From contig CAMDEC010000006.1 of assembly GCA_945893395.1 (NCBI GenBank), forward strand, positions 1 through 43,516: a DNA stretch of 43,516 nt, written 5' to 3'. Within the stretch, counting starts at the first letter, position 1; every line of letters starts with the position of its first letter. This document shows, piece by piece, positions 17,068 through 26,827 of the stretch. The notes under the pieces were generated by a model, which saw only the letters and a list, made by a program, of their open reading frames with translations, was not told where the DNA came from and ran no database searches. The stretch comes from Bifidobacterium breve. GTDB taxonomy: Bacteria; Actinomycetota; Acidimicrobiia; Acidimicrobiales; Ilumatobacteraceae. The position numbers and the translations under genes were made by a program.

Positions 17068-19095
17068 TTGCCGATCTCATTGTTTGAGACCGATCTAGAC
17101 GCGCGACTCGTCGCTGCCAACGACGCATTTCGGATTCTCGCACTGGCGGGAGCACCGCTTGTGGTTGGAAGCGCACCGTGGGTGAACGCCCAACCGGCGG
17201 AACGCACTGCTGCCGAAAGAGCATGGCAACTCGCCAAACAAACTTCATCAAGTTTCAATTTTGAGTTTCGCTTGTGGCAACCCAACGGTGATGTGACATG
17301 GGTTTTGGTTTCGCTTCAAGCACAAAAAGATGGCGCGGGTCGAATTACTAATTACATCGGCAGTGCACAAGATGTAACACAGTCAGTAACTCGGCGCGTG
17401 CTCAGCGAACAACTCATCGGCCTGCTTGACGCAGCCCATGACGCAATCTTGGTTTTTGATCGGTCTGGTGCGCTGATGTTCGCCAACGATTATGCCCAAC
17501 AACTTGTCGGCAAGAGCGAGACACCAGGTCTCGGCGATGCCGCAGTGCAAACTTTCATTCAAGCGATTCGTGATCAGATCCCGCGTGAGTTGATCACCAG
17601 CACCACATCCAATCGTTGGCAAGGTGAAGTTGGCTTTCGTGGCACAGATTCAATCATGCGAACTTTGGATGTCGTACTGCAGATCGTGCGCGATGCCAAC
17701 GGCACGATCGAACATTATTCGGCGATTGCCCGAGACATCACCGAATTGAAACAAACCCAAGACGAACTGCAGCGTCAAGCCACACATGACGCACTGACAA
17801 ATCTGCCAAATCGTGTCCTGTTTTTGCGCAAACTCTCTGAGGCGCTTGACCGTTCGCGCACGCTCAAGCGTGGTGTGACGGTGCTGTACGTTGACCTTGA
17901 CAAACTCAAAGACGTCAACGACACGATCGGCCACAGCGTCGGTGATCAGTTGATCGTCAATATGTCCAAACGGCTCGTTAGCGCAACTCGCCCATCAGAC
18001 GTCGTGGCGCGAATTGGTGGCGACGAATTCGTGATTCTTTGCGACGGTTTGGGTGACGAACAAATTGCCATGGATGTCGCCAACCGCATGCGCGTAGCCG
18101 TAACTGGTCAACAGATTTTGCAGGGCTTCGAAATCGAGACGAGCGCGAGCATCGGTATCGCCATGGCTAACCCAACTTTGTTGACCGAGATGTCAAGCGC
18201 CGATGCTGCGGTGACCCTGCTGCATCATGCCGACAGCGCGATGTATCGCGCCAAACAACGCGGTCGTGGAAGATGCGAAATGTACAGCGAAGAGATGAGT
18301 GCCAACGCTCGCGAAAAAAATGTGCTCAGTTCGCAACTTGAACGCGCTCTGGCAACCGATCAACTATTCCTCGTTTATCAACCAATAGTCTCGACACACA
18401 CTGGACGCATCGCAGGCGCCGAAGCGTTGTTGCGATGGCAGCACCCCGAGCGTGGCGTGCTGACGCCACCGATATTTCTCGCACTTGCCGAAGAGTCTGG
18501 CTTAATCGGGCCAATTGGCGATTGGGTAACCAGAAAAGCCTGCAGCGATGCCCGCTCGTGGCTTGATGCCGGCACGATTGATGGCTCGTTCGTGATGCAC
18601 ATCAATGTTTCGGCACGACAACTTGGTGATGCAACTTTTGTCGAACGCACAATGTCGGCGTTGCGTGAAGCAAAACTTGAACCCCATCAAATTGATCTCG
18701 AGGTCACCGAGTCGACCTTGCTTGACGACAAAGGCTCTGTCGTGCGAACCCTAAACGCCCTCAAGCGACATGGCGTAAAGATGGCCATTGATGATTTCGG
18801 CACCGGATTCTCGTCGCTGGTTAATTTGCGTAGCTTCCAAGCCGACTTTCTCAAATTGGACGGCACTTTCATCCGCGATATTGGCAACCAAGGTGGTGAC
18901 GACCCGATTGTTCGCTCAGTCATACAACTGGCGCATTCGTTGAATATGTCGGTCGTCGCCGAGTGGGTCACGAGCCAAGATCAATCGCAACGTCTTCGAC
19001 TTTTGGGTTGTGACTTCGTCCAGGGCAACTTAATCGGTCAACCCGTCGTGGCCAAAGAGTTTGGCGCAAAGTTGATTCAGTCATCAACTAGCTAA
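17068..19095 (+). CDS. PAS-PAS-GGDEF-EAL cyclic-di-GMP signalling protein
   Basis: Two PAS-like regions (VLVSLQAQKDGAGRITNYIGSAQDVT; HDAILVFDRSGALMFANDYAQQLVG), RIGGDEFVIL, GAEALLRWQHPE, LEVTEST, IDDFGTGFSSL, FLKLDGTFI. TTG start inferred. Confidence 0.92.
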   Translation: MPISLFETDLDARLVAANDAFRILALAGAPLVVGSAPWVNAQPAERTAAERAWQLAKQTSSSFNFEFRLWQPNGDVTWVLVSLQAQKDGAGRITNYIGSAQDVTQSVTRRVLSEQLIGLLDAAHDAILVFDRSGALMFANDYAQQLVGKSETPGLGDAAVQTFIQAIRDQIPRELITSTTSNRWQGEVGFRGTDSIMRTLDVVLQIVRDANGTIEHYSAIARDITELKQTQDELQRQATHDALTNLPNRVLFLRKLSEALDRSRTLKRGVTVLYVDLDKLKDVNDTIGHSVGDQLIVNMSKRLVSATRPSDVVARIGGDEFVILCDGLGDEQIAMDVANRMRVAVTGQQILQGFEIETSASIGIAMANPTLLTEMSSADAAVTLLHHADSAMYRAKQRGRGRCEMYSEEMSANAREKNVLSSQLERALATDQLFLVYQPIVSTHTGRIAGAEALLRWQHPERGVLTPPIFLALAEESGLIGPIGDWVTRKACSDARSWLDAGTIDGSFVMHINVSARQLGDATFVERTMSALREAKLEPHQIDLEVTESTLLDDKGSVVRTLNALKRHGVKMAIDDFGTGFSSLVNLRSFQADFLKLDGTFIRDIGNQGGDDPIVRSVIQLAHSLNMSVVAEWVTSQDQSQRLRLLGCDFVQGNLIGQPVVAKEFGAKLIQSSTS

Positions 19096-19101
19096 GCGTT
19101 T

Positions 19102-20127
19102 TTATTCAGACTCTTCTGGCTCGGGGGCCGGGGCCAAGCCTCCAAAAAAAGCCAAAACCGCAGCCGAACCCTCGCCCAATTTGAGAACTGAGTTTCCGGC
19201 GATGCTGTCGCTATAGACATCTAACGAGAACCTACTGATATCACCCTTGGCTGCTGGTCGCATCTTTTTTGCGAACTCCGTCAGATCGAGGTTGCTGTCG
19301 GTGATGATTGCGCCTGTCACGCCATCAAATGCACTGGACACAGAAAAAGGATTCGACAAAACCCCGGTCAGCGCCGTATTTAGCATCGCCGCGATGAATT
19401 TACGTTGACGCTTGCCGCGACCAATATCCGATGAGCCGTCCAACCTCCATTCGTTTTCAATTTTAGTTTCGAAATATCGGCTTCGCGCAAAAGCCAGTGC
19501 CCGCACCCCGTCGAGGTTGTGGCAACCAGGCGGAATATACAAGCCGGTATTTTTGTCGCGCGACGGATACTGCACACAGATCTCGACCCCGCCGATGGCG
19601 TCAACAAGACCTTTAAAGCCTTGAAAATTAATCTCTAAATAGTGATGAATCGGAATATTGAAATTACTTTGTATTGTGCGCACCAAAACATCCGTGCCCT
19701 CTTGATAGGCCGTGTTGATCCGCGCCGTATTTTCGCCATCACCGATTCGCACCCAAAGATCGCGCGGAAACGACAGCAGTGCCCCAGCACCAGTCGCCTG
19801 GTCGTAGTGAAACACCATCAGTGTGTCGCTACGCCGACCGGTGACATCTCCTTCGTTGCCCATCGTCGCAAAATCTGGATCATTGGGGTCGGCACCTTCG
19901 CGCGAGTCTGAGCCAACCAATAGGTAATTTTCAAAGCCACTACTCGGCGCCGAAAGCGCAGAAGTAGCCGCAAGATCGCGTTGCACCGAGTCAATCTGAG
20001 AATTGGTTGCTGAAACCAATTGTTTTGCGCCTGCACCACCAACGACTGCAAAAATCGCCAACGCGGACAATAGTGCTGTTTTATTTTTTAGCAGACCGGT
20101 TGTTGAATTTCTTTTTCTGTGCACCAT
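19102..20127 (-). CDS. LytR-CpsA-Psr (LCP) family cell-wall ligase
   Basis: N-terminal TM, NYLLVGSDSREG, GRRSDTLMVFHYDQATGAGALLSFPRDLWVRI, RINTAYQEG, LDGVRALAFARSRYF. Confidence 0.93.
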   Translation of the reverse strand: MVHRKRNSTTGLLKNKTALLSALAIFAVVGGAGAKQLVSATNSQIDSVQRDLAATSALSAPSSGFENYLLVGSDSREGADPNDPDFATMGNEGDVTGRRSDTLMVFHYDQATGAGALLSFPRDLWVRIGDGENTARINTAYQEGTDVLVRTIQSNFNIPIHHYLEINFQGFKGLVDAIGGVEICVQYPSRDKNTGLYIPPGCHNLDGVRALAFARSRYFETKIENEWRLDGSSDIGRGKRQRKFIAAMLNTALTGVLSNPFSVSSAFDGVTGAIITDSNLDLTEFAKKMRPAAKGDISRFSLDVYSDSIAGNSVLKLGEGSAAVLAFFGGLAPAPEPEESE

Positions 20128-20139
20128 GCCGATACAAAG

Positions 20140-20916
20140 TTAGTCTTGATTCGCATCACGCAGGTGCACTACATCGCCACTGTCAATCGTGAGCTGTGTC
20201 AAGTCTGTTTCAACCACAAGTCGCCCTTGCGCATCAATCGCCGCTGCACGACCCGTCACGAACTCACCACTTGTCAACTCGACTCGAACCAACTTATTGA
20301 GCGTCGACAACGAATCGACGTATTCATCGTGCAATTGCTGACTAGACAACAATTCAACAATGTTCACCTGCTCAAGTAGCACCCGCAATAAATCAACTGG
20401 TTCGAACGAACTTGACACGGCCAGATCTTTGAGTTTTGCCGCGTAGTCGGGCGCCCAAGAGATGTTGATGCCGATGCCGACGACAATAAAAGTTTGCCCG
20501 ACATCAGCGATGCTCAACATGCCGCCGAACTTTTTTTCGTTCAGCAACAAGTCATTCGGCCATTTCAATTTGATCGACGCGCTCTTTGCTACAGGCTCGG
20601 CCAAGAACTTTCGGCATGCCCGCACCGCCGACACGGCAACAATCCTCTGACAAACTGACACATCAAGATGAGACTCACGAAACAGCAACGACACGAGCAA
20701 GTTAGCCCCGGACTTGGCTTCCCATGTTCGATCAAGTCGACCGCGCCCCGCAGTCTGACTGTCGGCCATCAGTGCGCTGTGATGTTCAGCGCCACGCTGG
20801 GCATTCGCATAAAGGTCGGCGTTTGTGCTGCCCGTCTCGGCAACCCTTTGCACACTCCAGTTGTTTGGCATATTTGCCAGTGCTGGGTTTTGCCAGTTGT
20901 TATCCGTGCTTGCCAT
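20140..20916 (-). CDS. birA: Biotin--[acetyl-CoA-carboxylase] ligase, monofunctional (no N-terminal HTH seen)
   Basis: ETGSTNADLYANA, ADSQTAGRGRLDRTWEAKSGANLLVSLLF, LKWPNDLLLNEKKFGGMLSI, GIGINISW. ATG at 20916 chosen. Confidence 0.92.
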   Translation of the reverse strand: MASTDNNWQNPALANMPNNWSVQRVAETGSTNADLYANAQRGAEHHSALMADSQTAGRGRLDRTWEAKSGANLLVSLLFRESHLDVSVCQRIVAVSAVRACRKFLAEPVAKSASIKLKWPNDLLLNEKKFGGMLSIADVGQTFIVVGIGINISWAPDYAAKLKDLAVSSSFEPVDLLRVLLEQVNIVELLSSQQLHDEYVDSLSTLNKLVRVELTSGEFVTGRAAAIDAQGRLVVETDLTQLTIDSGDVVHLRDANQD

Positions 20917-20924
20917 CGGCGAGA

Positions 20925-20931
20925 ATAGTAC
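20925..20931. promoter_or_regulatory. Near-palindromic ATAGTAC -10-like element shared by divergent birA and biotin carboxylase genes
   Basis: Only 18 bp separate the two start codons. - strand TACTAT lies 8 nt before the birA ATG; + strand AATAGT lies 5 nt before GTG 20935. Confidence 0.4.
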
Positions 20932-20934
20932 CCC

Positions 20935-22683
20935 GTGCTTAAGAAAATCCTGATCGCCAATCGTGGCGAAATTGCAGTACGGGTCATTCGCACCGCCCGC
21001 GAGATGGGCATCGCCACTGTTGCTGTTTATAGCGAACTTGATCGCAACGCGCTGCACGTGCGACTCGCCGACGAGGCGTTCGCCCTAGGCGGTCAGACCG
21101 CGGCTGAAAGTTATCTCAAAACGGATGCGATCATCGATGCGATTAAGCGCAGCGGTGCCGACGCCGTTCACCCTGGTTACGGCTTCTTCAGCGAGAATGC
21201 CGACTTTGCAAAAACTATTACCGACATGGGTGTGGCTTTCATCGGACCACCACCTGCAGCAATAGTCGAAATGGGTGACAAAGTGTCCTCGCGCAAAGCC
21301 GCTCTTCGCGGTGGTGCACCAATCGTGCCTGGCACGACTGAATTTTTGAAAAGTGCCAGTGAAATCTCCAAATTCGCGAAGAGTCATGGATACCCCGTGG
21401 CGATTAAAGCAGCGTTCGGAGGTGGCGGTCGTGGGATGAAAGTCGTGCACGACGAAAAGAGCGTGCACGAAGCAATCGAGTCTGCCCGACGCGAGTCAAA
21501 GGCATTTTTCGGACGAGATGAAATATATGTCGAAAAATATCTCGCGTGGCCACGCCACATCGAAATCCAACTCGTCGGCGACACTCATGGCAACGTCGTC
21601 TGGGTCTCATCACGCGACTGCTCGACGCAACGACGCCACCAAAAACTAATTGAAGAAGCCCCGGCACCGGCCCTACCAGATGGCGTAGAAGACGCAATGG
21701 GTGTCGCCGCCGTAAAAGCCGCAAAAGCAGTCGGATACTTCAACGCGGGCACCGTTGAATTCATTTATCAAGATGAAGAGTTCTTCTTTCTTGAGATGAA
21801 TACTCGCCTTCAAGTCGAGCATCCCGTAACAGAATTAATCACTGGCATCGATCTTGTTGAATGGCAAATCAGAGTTGCCGCTGGCGAAAAATTGCCGATG
21901 AATCAAAAACAAGTTCTGGCAGCGCGGCGCGGACATGCAATCGAAGTTCGCATCAACGCCGAGAATCCGACTGGCGGCAAGTTTTTGCCATCACCCGGCA
22001 CAATTACTAAACTCACGACGCCCGACGGTTTCGGTGTTCGTTTCGACGGCGGCTACGAGTCTGGTGACACGGTCAGCCAGTATTACGACAACTTGATCGG
22101 CAAACTTATTGTCTGGGGCAAAGATCGTGAGTCAGCGATCGCTCGCACAATTCGTGCTCTCGAAGAAACAAAAATCGAAGGTCTACACACAACGATCGAA
22201 GCCGACCTAGCAATCTTGCGTCATCCCGATTTCGTCGCCACGAAACATTCGACGAAATGGGTCGAAGAGAAACTTGATCTCTCGAAGATCGTCTCGACGA
22301 CTGGCGAAACACAAGCCAACAATGATGGTCTCGTCGAAAAAAGCACGGTTGTCGAAGTCAACGGCAAGCGTTTTGATGTCAAAGTCTGGGTTCCGCCCAC
22401 TGGTGGCGTGGGTCAGCCTGCGCCAAAGACTCGTTCAGCATCTCGTGGCGCGACTCAGTCGACGACAACAAGCGGCACGATCACCGCACCAATGCAAGGC
22501 ACCGTAATCAAAGTTCTGGTAACTCAAGGTCAGAGCGTCGCACAAGGTGATGCTGTTCTCGTGCTTGAGGCAATGAAAATGGAAAACCAGATTCAAGCCG
22601 ACAAAGCAGGCACAGTTACCAAAATCAATTGCAAGGCTGGCGACACGGTCGGCAGTGGTGATGTATTGCTAGTAATTGAATAA
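20935..22683 (+). CDS. Acetyl/propionyl-CoA carboxylase alpha subunit (biotin carboxylase + BCCP)
   Basis: KKILIANRGEIAVRVIRTAREMGI, EMNTRLQVEHPVTE, and C-terminal biotinyl motif VLEAMKMENQI. GTG start. Confidence 0.95.
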   Translation: MLKKILIANRGEIAVRVIRTAREMGIATVAVYSELDRNALHVRLADEAFALGGQTAAESYLKTDAIIDAIKRSGADAVHPGYGFFSENADFAKTITDMGVAFIGPPPAAIVEMGDKVSSRKAALRGGAPIVPGTTEFLKSASEISKFAKSHGYPVAIKAAFGGGGRGMKVVHDEKSVHEAIESARRESKAFFGRDEIYVEKYLAWPRHIEIQLVGDTHGNVVWVSSRDCSTQRRHQKLIEEAPAPALPDGVEDAMGVAAVKAAKAVGYFNAGTVEFIYQDEEFFFLEMNTRLQVEHPVTELITGIDLVEWQIRVAAGEKLPMNQKQVLAARRGHAIEVRINAENPTGGKFLPSPGTITKLTTPDGFGVRFDGGYESGDTVSQYYDNLIGKLIVWGKDRESAIARTIRALEETKIEGLHTTIEADLAILRHPDFVATKHSTKWVEEKLDLSKIVSTTGETQANNDGLVEKSTVVEVNGKRFDVKVWVPPTGGVGQPAPKTRSASRGATQSTTTSGTITAPMQGTVIKVLVTQGQSVAQGDAVLVLEAMKMENQIQADKAGTVTKINCKAGDTVGSGDVLLVIE

Positions 22684-22753
22684 CCTCTGCGTAGCCGGCC
22701 GCTGCGTTGAATTACAGTTGAACATCAGCAAAGTCTTTTATGAAGCGAGAAAA

Positions 22754-24292
22754 GTGACAGAAAAACCAGCCAACCCGAAAAAAATAGATGAAGAGTCTCA
22801 GGCTGAACGCAATAGCGGTTTTGCTATCGAACGCTCGCGACGTCTAGATGCAGTCAACGAACTGCGAAAGTCAGGTTCTAACCCATATCCCTATCGTTTT
22901 GATCGCACGCACACACTCGGTCAGTTGCGTGAAATTTTTGCCTCGCTTGAGGCTGGGTCTGAAACCAAAACAGTTGCCGCAGTCGCCGGCCGCATCATGC
23001 TCAAACGCGACCAAGGAAAATTGATTTTTGTCACGATCAAAGACCGAAGTTCAGAAATTCAATTGTTCGTTTCAAAAGCCGTGGTTGGTGATGCACAATT
23101 TGACGCGATCAATAATTTGGATCTCGGCGACTGGGTTGGTGCGCACGGCGCTGTCATGACGACACGCAAAGGCGAACTCTCAATCAAAGTAACTGCGGTT
23201 GAACTGCTCTCAAAGTCATTGCGACCACTCCCTGACAAATTTCATGGATTGACAGATATCGATACGCGATATCGCCAGCGATACGCCGATCTCATCGTCA
23301 ACGACGAAGCACGCCGGGTCTTTGAGGTGCGACATGCAACAATCGCTAGTTTTCGCCGCACGCTGCGTGAGCGTGATTACATCGAAGTCGAGACGCCTGT
23401 TCTGCATATTGAGGCTGGCGGAGCGCACGCTCGCCCATTTCTTACGCACCACAACACGCTGGACATGCAGTTGTTCCTGCGCATCGCACTTGAGCTGCAC
23501 TTAAAGCGACTGATCGTTGGCGGCATGGAGCGCGTATTTGAAATCGGTCGAGTATTTCGCAACGAAGGCGTCTCGACTCGTCACAATCCAGAGTTCACGA
23601 TGATGGAGTCATACCAGGCGTTTGCCGACCACACCGATGTCATGGATCTCACCGAGGTGTTGATCCGCAATGCTGCACTTGATGCGCTGGGCACCACGAC
23701 CGTGAATATCCACGGCACACAATGCGACCTGGCATCGCCATGGCGACGCGTTCGAATGATTGATCTCGCCAGCGAAGCCGTCGGCGAAAAAGTTCATCCG
23801 TCACAATCGGTTGATTCGTTGCGGGCGATTGCCAAAAAACACGGCATCCATTGCGAAGTGCGTTGGGGTTCGGGACGGATAATCGACGCAATTTTCGCTG
23901 ATAAAGCCGAATCGACTTTGATCGAGCCGACATTTGTAACTGGTCATCCGGTTGAAATCTCACCACTCGCCCGCGTCGATCGCAACGATCCATTCTTGAC
24001 TGAGCGATTCGAATTGTTTGTTGGTACGCACGAGCTGGCAAACGGCTTTACTGAATTGAACGATCCGATTGAACAACGCGAACGATTTACCGAAGAGGCA
24101 AAATCAAAAGCGGCCGGCAACCTCGAAGCGGGCACGATTGATGAGGATTATTTGCGAGCGCTCGAATTTGGTCTGCCACCAACTGGTGGCCTCGGCATCG
24201 GCATTGACCGACTGGTTATGCTTTTAAGTGGCGCGACGAGCATCAAAGATGTGATTTTGTTTCCAACGTTGCGACCAGAGGTGTTCGAATAA
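22754..24292 (+). CDS. lysS: Lysine--tRNA ligase (class II)
   Basis: OB-fold region followed by class II motifs: FEVRHATIASFRRTLRERDYIEVETPVL, IGRVFRNEGVSTRHNPEFTMMESYQAFAD, GLPPTGGLGIGIDRLVMLLSG. GTG start at 22754 inferred. Confidence 0.95.
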   Translation: MTEKPANPKKIDEESQAERNSGFAIERSRRLDAVNELRKSGSNPYPYRFDRTHTLGQLREIFASLEAGSETKTVAAVAGRIMLKRDQGKLIFVTIKDRSSEIQLFVSKAVVGDAQFDAINNLDLGDWVGAHGAVMTTRKGELSIKVTAVELLSKSLRPLPDKFHGLTDIDTRYRQRYADLIVNDEARRVFEVRHATIASFRRTLRERDYIEVETPVLHIEAGGAHARPFLTHHNTLDMQLFLRIALELHLKRLIVGGMERVFEIGRVFRNEGVSTRHNPEFTMMESYQAFADHTDVMDLTEVLIRNAALDALGTTTVNIHGTQCDLASPWRRVRMIDLASEAVGEKVHPSQSVDSLRAIAKKHGIHCEVRWGSGRIIDAIFADKAESTLIEPTFVTGHPVEISPLARVDRNDPFLTERFELFVGTHELANGFTELNDPIEQRERFTEEAKSKAAGNLEAGTIDEDYLRALEFGLPPTGGLGIGIDRLVMLLSGATSIKDVILFPTLRPEVFE

Positions 24293-25218
24293 TGAGCGCT
24301 GCAAAATTTGCATGGGGCGTTGGCGTCGCCACTATGGCGCCTGACGATTCGGTACTGGACGTCTTTTTTCGCAAACTTGGCTGGGGCGAGAGCACGCCCA
24401 CAGAGTTTTTGTCGTCTTTGCCCGTGGCCCACACCGATCCGCGTCGTGGTGTTGGCATTGTGCCCGTCAATATTTCGATTGACACAAACACAGCGCCGCG
24501 CGACGCAGCAGACGCATATTTGCGCCTGCACTTGATGTCGCATCGTTTGGCTCTGCCAAATTCAATGAACCTCGAAGGCATTTTCGGTCTATTAACAAAC
24601 GTCGCCTGGACATCCCTCGGCGCCGTGCCAGTCGATCTAATCGATGAAGTCACTTTCAACATACGCCGTCGTGGCGAACATCTGACGATTCATGGCGTCG
24701 ACAAGTTTCCGCGCATGACCGACTATATAGTGCCAAGTGGCGTGCGCATCGCCGATGCCTCGCGAGTTCGGCTCGGCGCTCACCTTGCGCCAGGCACAAC
24801 CGTGATGCACGAAGGCTTTTGCAATTTCAATGCGGGCACGCTCGGCACATCAATGGTCGAAGGTCGAATTTCTGCGGGCGTCATCGTCGACGACGGTTCA
24901 GACATCGGAGGTGGTGCATCGATCATGGGCACGCTTTCAGGTGGTGGCAAAGAAATCATTCGCGTTGGCAAGCGTTGTCTGCTCGGCGCCAACAGCGGTC
25001 TTGGCATCAGCCTCGGCGACGATTGCATCATCGAAGCCGGCCTTTATGTCACGGGTGGCACGCTGGTCAAACTTCCCGATGCGACAATCGTCAAAGCCCG
25101 CCAACTTTCTGGTGCCAACAATTTGTTGTTCCGTCGCAACAGCCAATCTGGCGCCGTCGAAGCATCACAACGCACCGGCTCTTGGGGCGGCCTCAACTCG
25201 GCCCTCCACAAAAACTGA
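24292..25218 (+). CDS. dapD: 2,3,4,5-tetrahydropyridine-2,6-dicarboxylate N-succinyltransferase (actinobacterial type)
   Basis: Left-handed beta-helix hexapeptide region: RLGAHLAPGTTVMHEGFCNFNAGTLGTSMVEGRISAGVIVDDGSDIGGGASIMGTLSGGGKEIIRVGKRCLLGANSGLGISLGDDCIIEAGLYVTGGT. Confidence 0.93.
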   Translation: MSAAKFAWGVGVATMAPDDSVLDVFFRKLGWGESTPTEFLSSLPVAHTDPRRGVGIVPVNISIDTNTAPRDAADAYLRLHLMSHRLALPNSMNLEGIFGLLTNVAWTSLGAVPVDLIDEVTFNIRRRGEHLTIHGVDKFPRMTDYIVPSGVRIADASRVRLGAHLAPGTTVMHEGFCNFNAGTLGTSMVEGRISAGVIVDDGSDIGGGASIMGTLSGGGKEIIRVGKRCLLGANSGLGISLGDDCIIEAGLYVTGGTLVKLPDATIVKARQLSGANNLLFRRNSQSGAVEASQRTGSWGGLNSALHKN

Positions 25219-25228
25219 ATCTCGTCCC

Positions 25229-26209
25229 ATGTCAAGCTTGAAACGGGCGATCAAAAATCTTGCAACTTCATCTTTTGACAAACAACAAGCTTCGCTCGTT
25301 ACAAAAATAATCCATTCAACGACTATCTCGCTGCTAGATGTCGGCGCTGCGCACGGCGCATACGATCGCTGGTCTAGTTTTAAAAGACACATCGACTACT
25401 TTGCCGTTGAACCAGATTCACGATCATCAACAAGCGTGCTCAAATCAAATAGCGCATCGGCATACAATTCAGAAACTTTAATCACCAAGGCCCTCTGGCA
25501 CTCCGTGGGTGAAGTAACTTTAAACCTCTGTCGCAAGCCAATGGCTTCGTCGATCTACGAACCCAATCGTCAGTTCACCGACTTATTTCCCGAACCAGAG
25601 CGCAACGACATCGTCGGCAAAGTAACGCTACCATGCGAAACAGTAGACCGAATCGCACAACAACTCAATACAACTTTCGATGTAATCAAACTTGATGTTC
25701 AAGGCGCAGAACTAGACGTGATGCATGGTTCGGCCAAAAGTCTCGAGCATGCTTTGGCGATCGACATTGAAGTCGAGTTCTGCGAACTATATAAGGGTCA
25801 ACCATTGTTTGACCAAGTATTTTCGTTTTTGCGAAAAGCAGGTCTCGAGTTCATCGACTTCACTTATATTTATCGGTGGTCGCCAGACACTTACAACGGT
25901 TTGGGTCAAGCAACATTCAGTGATGTGCTTTTCATGAGGGCCCCCGAAAAAGTCGCCGAGTCGAGCGACGCGTCGACGATTAGCAAGTTCGCAATGATCT
26001 GTGCCGTTTATGAGCGTGGCGATCTGTTGATTCGTCTTGGCAATGGCTGCAAAAAGAGCAGTTCCGCAAATCTTGAAATGACCAGTCAAATTCTCGAACT
26101 CGGCAAATTACTGAGCCGGCGAAATGCCAGAACTCAACGCCAACTCAATCGCGCCACCAAGATAATTAGACTTTTCCATCCACGCGTCCGCGCACATATT
26201 GCGCACTAG
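25229..26209 (+). CDS. FkbM family methyltransferase
   Basis: LLDVGAAHGAYDRW SAM motif, VDRIAQQLNTTFDVIKLDVQGAELDVMHGS typical of FkbM. ATG at 25229 chosen within the longer ORF. Confidence 0.8.
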   Translation: MSSLKRAIKNLATSSFDKQQASLVTKIIHSTTISLLDVGAAHGAYDRWSSFKRHIDYFAVEPDSRSSTSVLKSNSASAYNSETLITKALWHSVGEVTLNLCRKPMASSIYEPNRQFTDLFPEPERNDIVGKVTLPCETVDRIAQQLNTTFDVIKLDVQGAELDVMHGSAKSLEHALAIDIEVEFCELYKGQPLFDQVFSFLRKAGLEFIDFTYIYRWSPDTYNGLGQATFSDVLFMRAPEKVAESSDASTISKFAMICAVYERGDLLIRLGNGCKKSSSANLEMTSQILELGKLLSRRNARTQRQLNRATKIIRLFHPRVRAHIAH

Positions 26210-26223
26210 ATGGAAGGCTCGAT

Positions 26224-26781
26224 ATGAAGTTTGAAGAGTTGCGAGAACTCGTACGGGCACGGCGCACAGACATGATGGTCGACAAAGACCGCCCGTTAGA
26301 TGCGGGCGTGCTCGAAAAACTCTGCGAACTCGCAATGTGGGCGCCAAACCACAAACTCACATTTCCGTGGATGTTTGCTGCCGTCACCGGCGACGCCCGT
26401 GAACGCTTAAGCAACTGTGTTGCCGATGCGATGGCGCGCGAAGGCGACAAGCCCGAAAAAGTCGCCAAAACCCGCACCAAGTTTCAGCGCGCACCGGTCA
26501 TCTTGATCGTCGGCACAGAACCAGGCGACACACAGTTGCGCACCGAAGAAAATCGCGACGCAGTTTCAGCCGGCATTCAAAACATTTTGCTCGGCGCTAC
26601 AACGCTCGGCTTGGCCAGTTTCTGGTCAAGTTGCCCGAAAGGTGCCAACGGCGATGTTGCGAACTTCTGCGGATTTAAAACTGGCACGCACATCACGGCG
26701 ATGATCTACCTCGGCCATCCCGAACGCCAAGCCCAAGCCATCGAACGACCGCCAGCAAAAGTCCAAACAATTACGAGCTAA
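26224..26781 (+). CDS. Nitroreductase family protein
   Basis: FEELRELVRARRTDMM, CELAMWAPNHKLTFPWMFAAVTG, AGIQNILLGATTLGLASFWSS. Confidence 0.9.
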   Translation: MKFEELRELVRARRTDMMVDKDRPLDAGVLEKLCELAMWAPNHKLTFPWMFAAVTGDARERLSNCVADAMAREGDKPEKVAKTRTKFQRAPVILIVGTEPGDTQLRTEENRDAVSAGIQNILLGATTLGLASFWSSCPKGANGDVANFCGFKTGTHITAMIYLGHPERQAQAIERPPAKVQTITS

Positions 26782-26827
26782 TTCGCTTACTCGCGAGACA
26801 GCACATCGCTTTGCGGCGCCAAAATTC

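Noticed and set aside
24830-25228. N-terminal extension of the FkbM methyltransferase ORF overlapping dapD in another frame
   Set aside because: The extension is low-complexity out-of-frame dapD sequence; ATG at 25229 fits the gene boundary.
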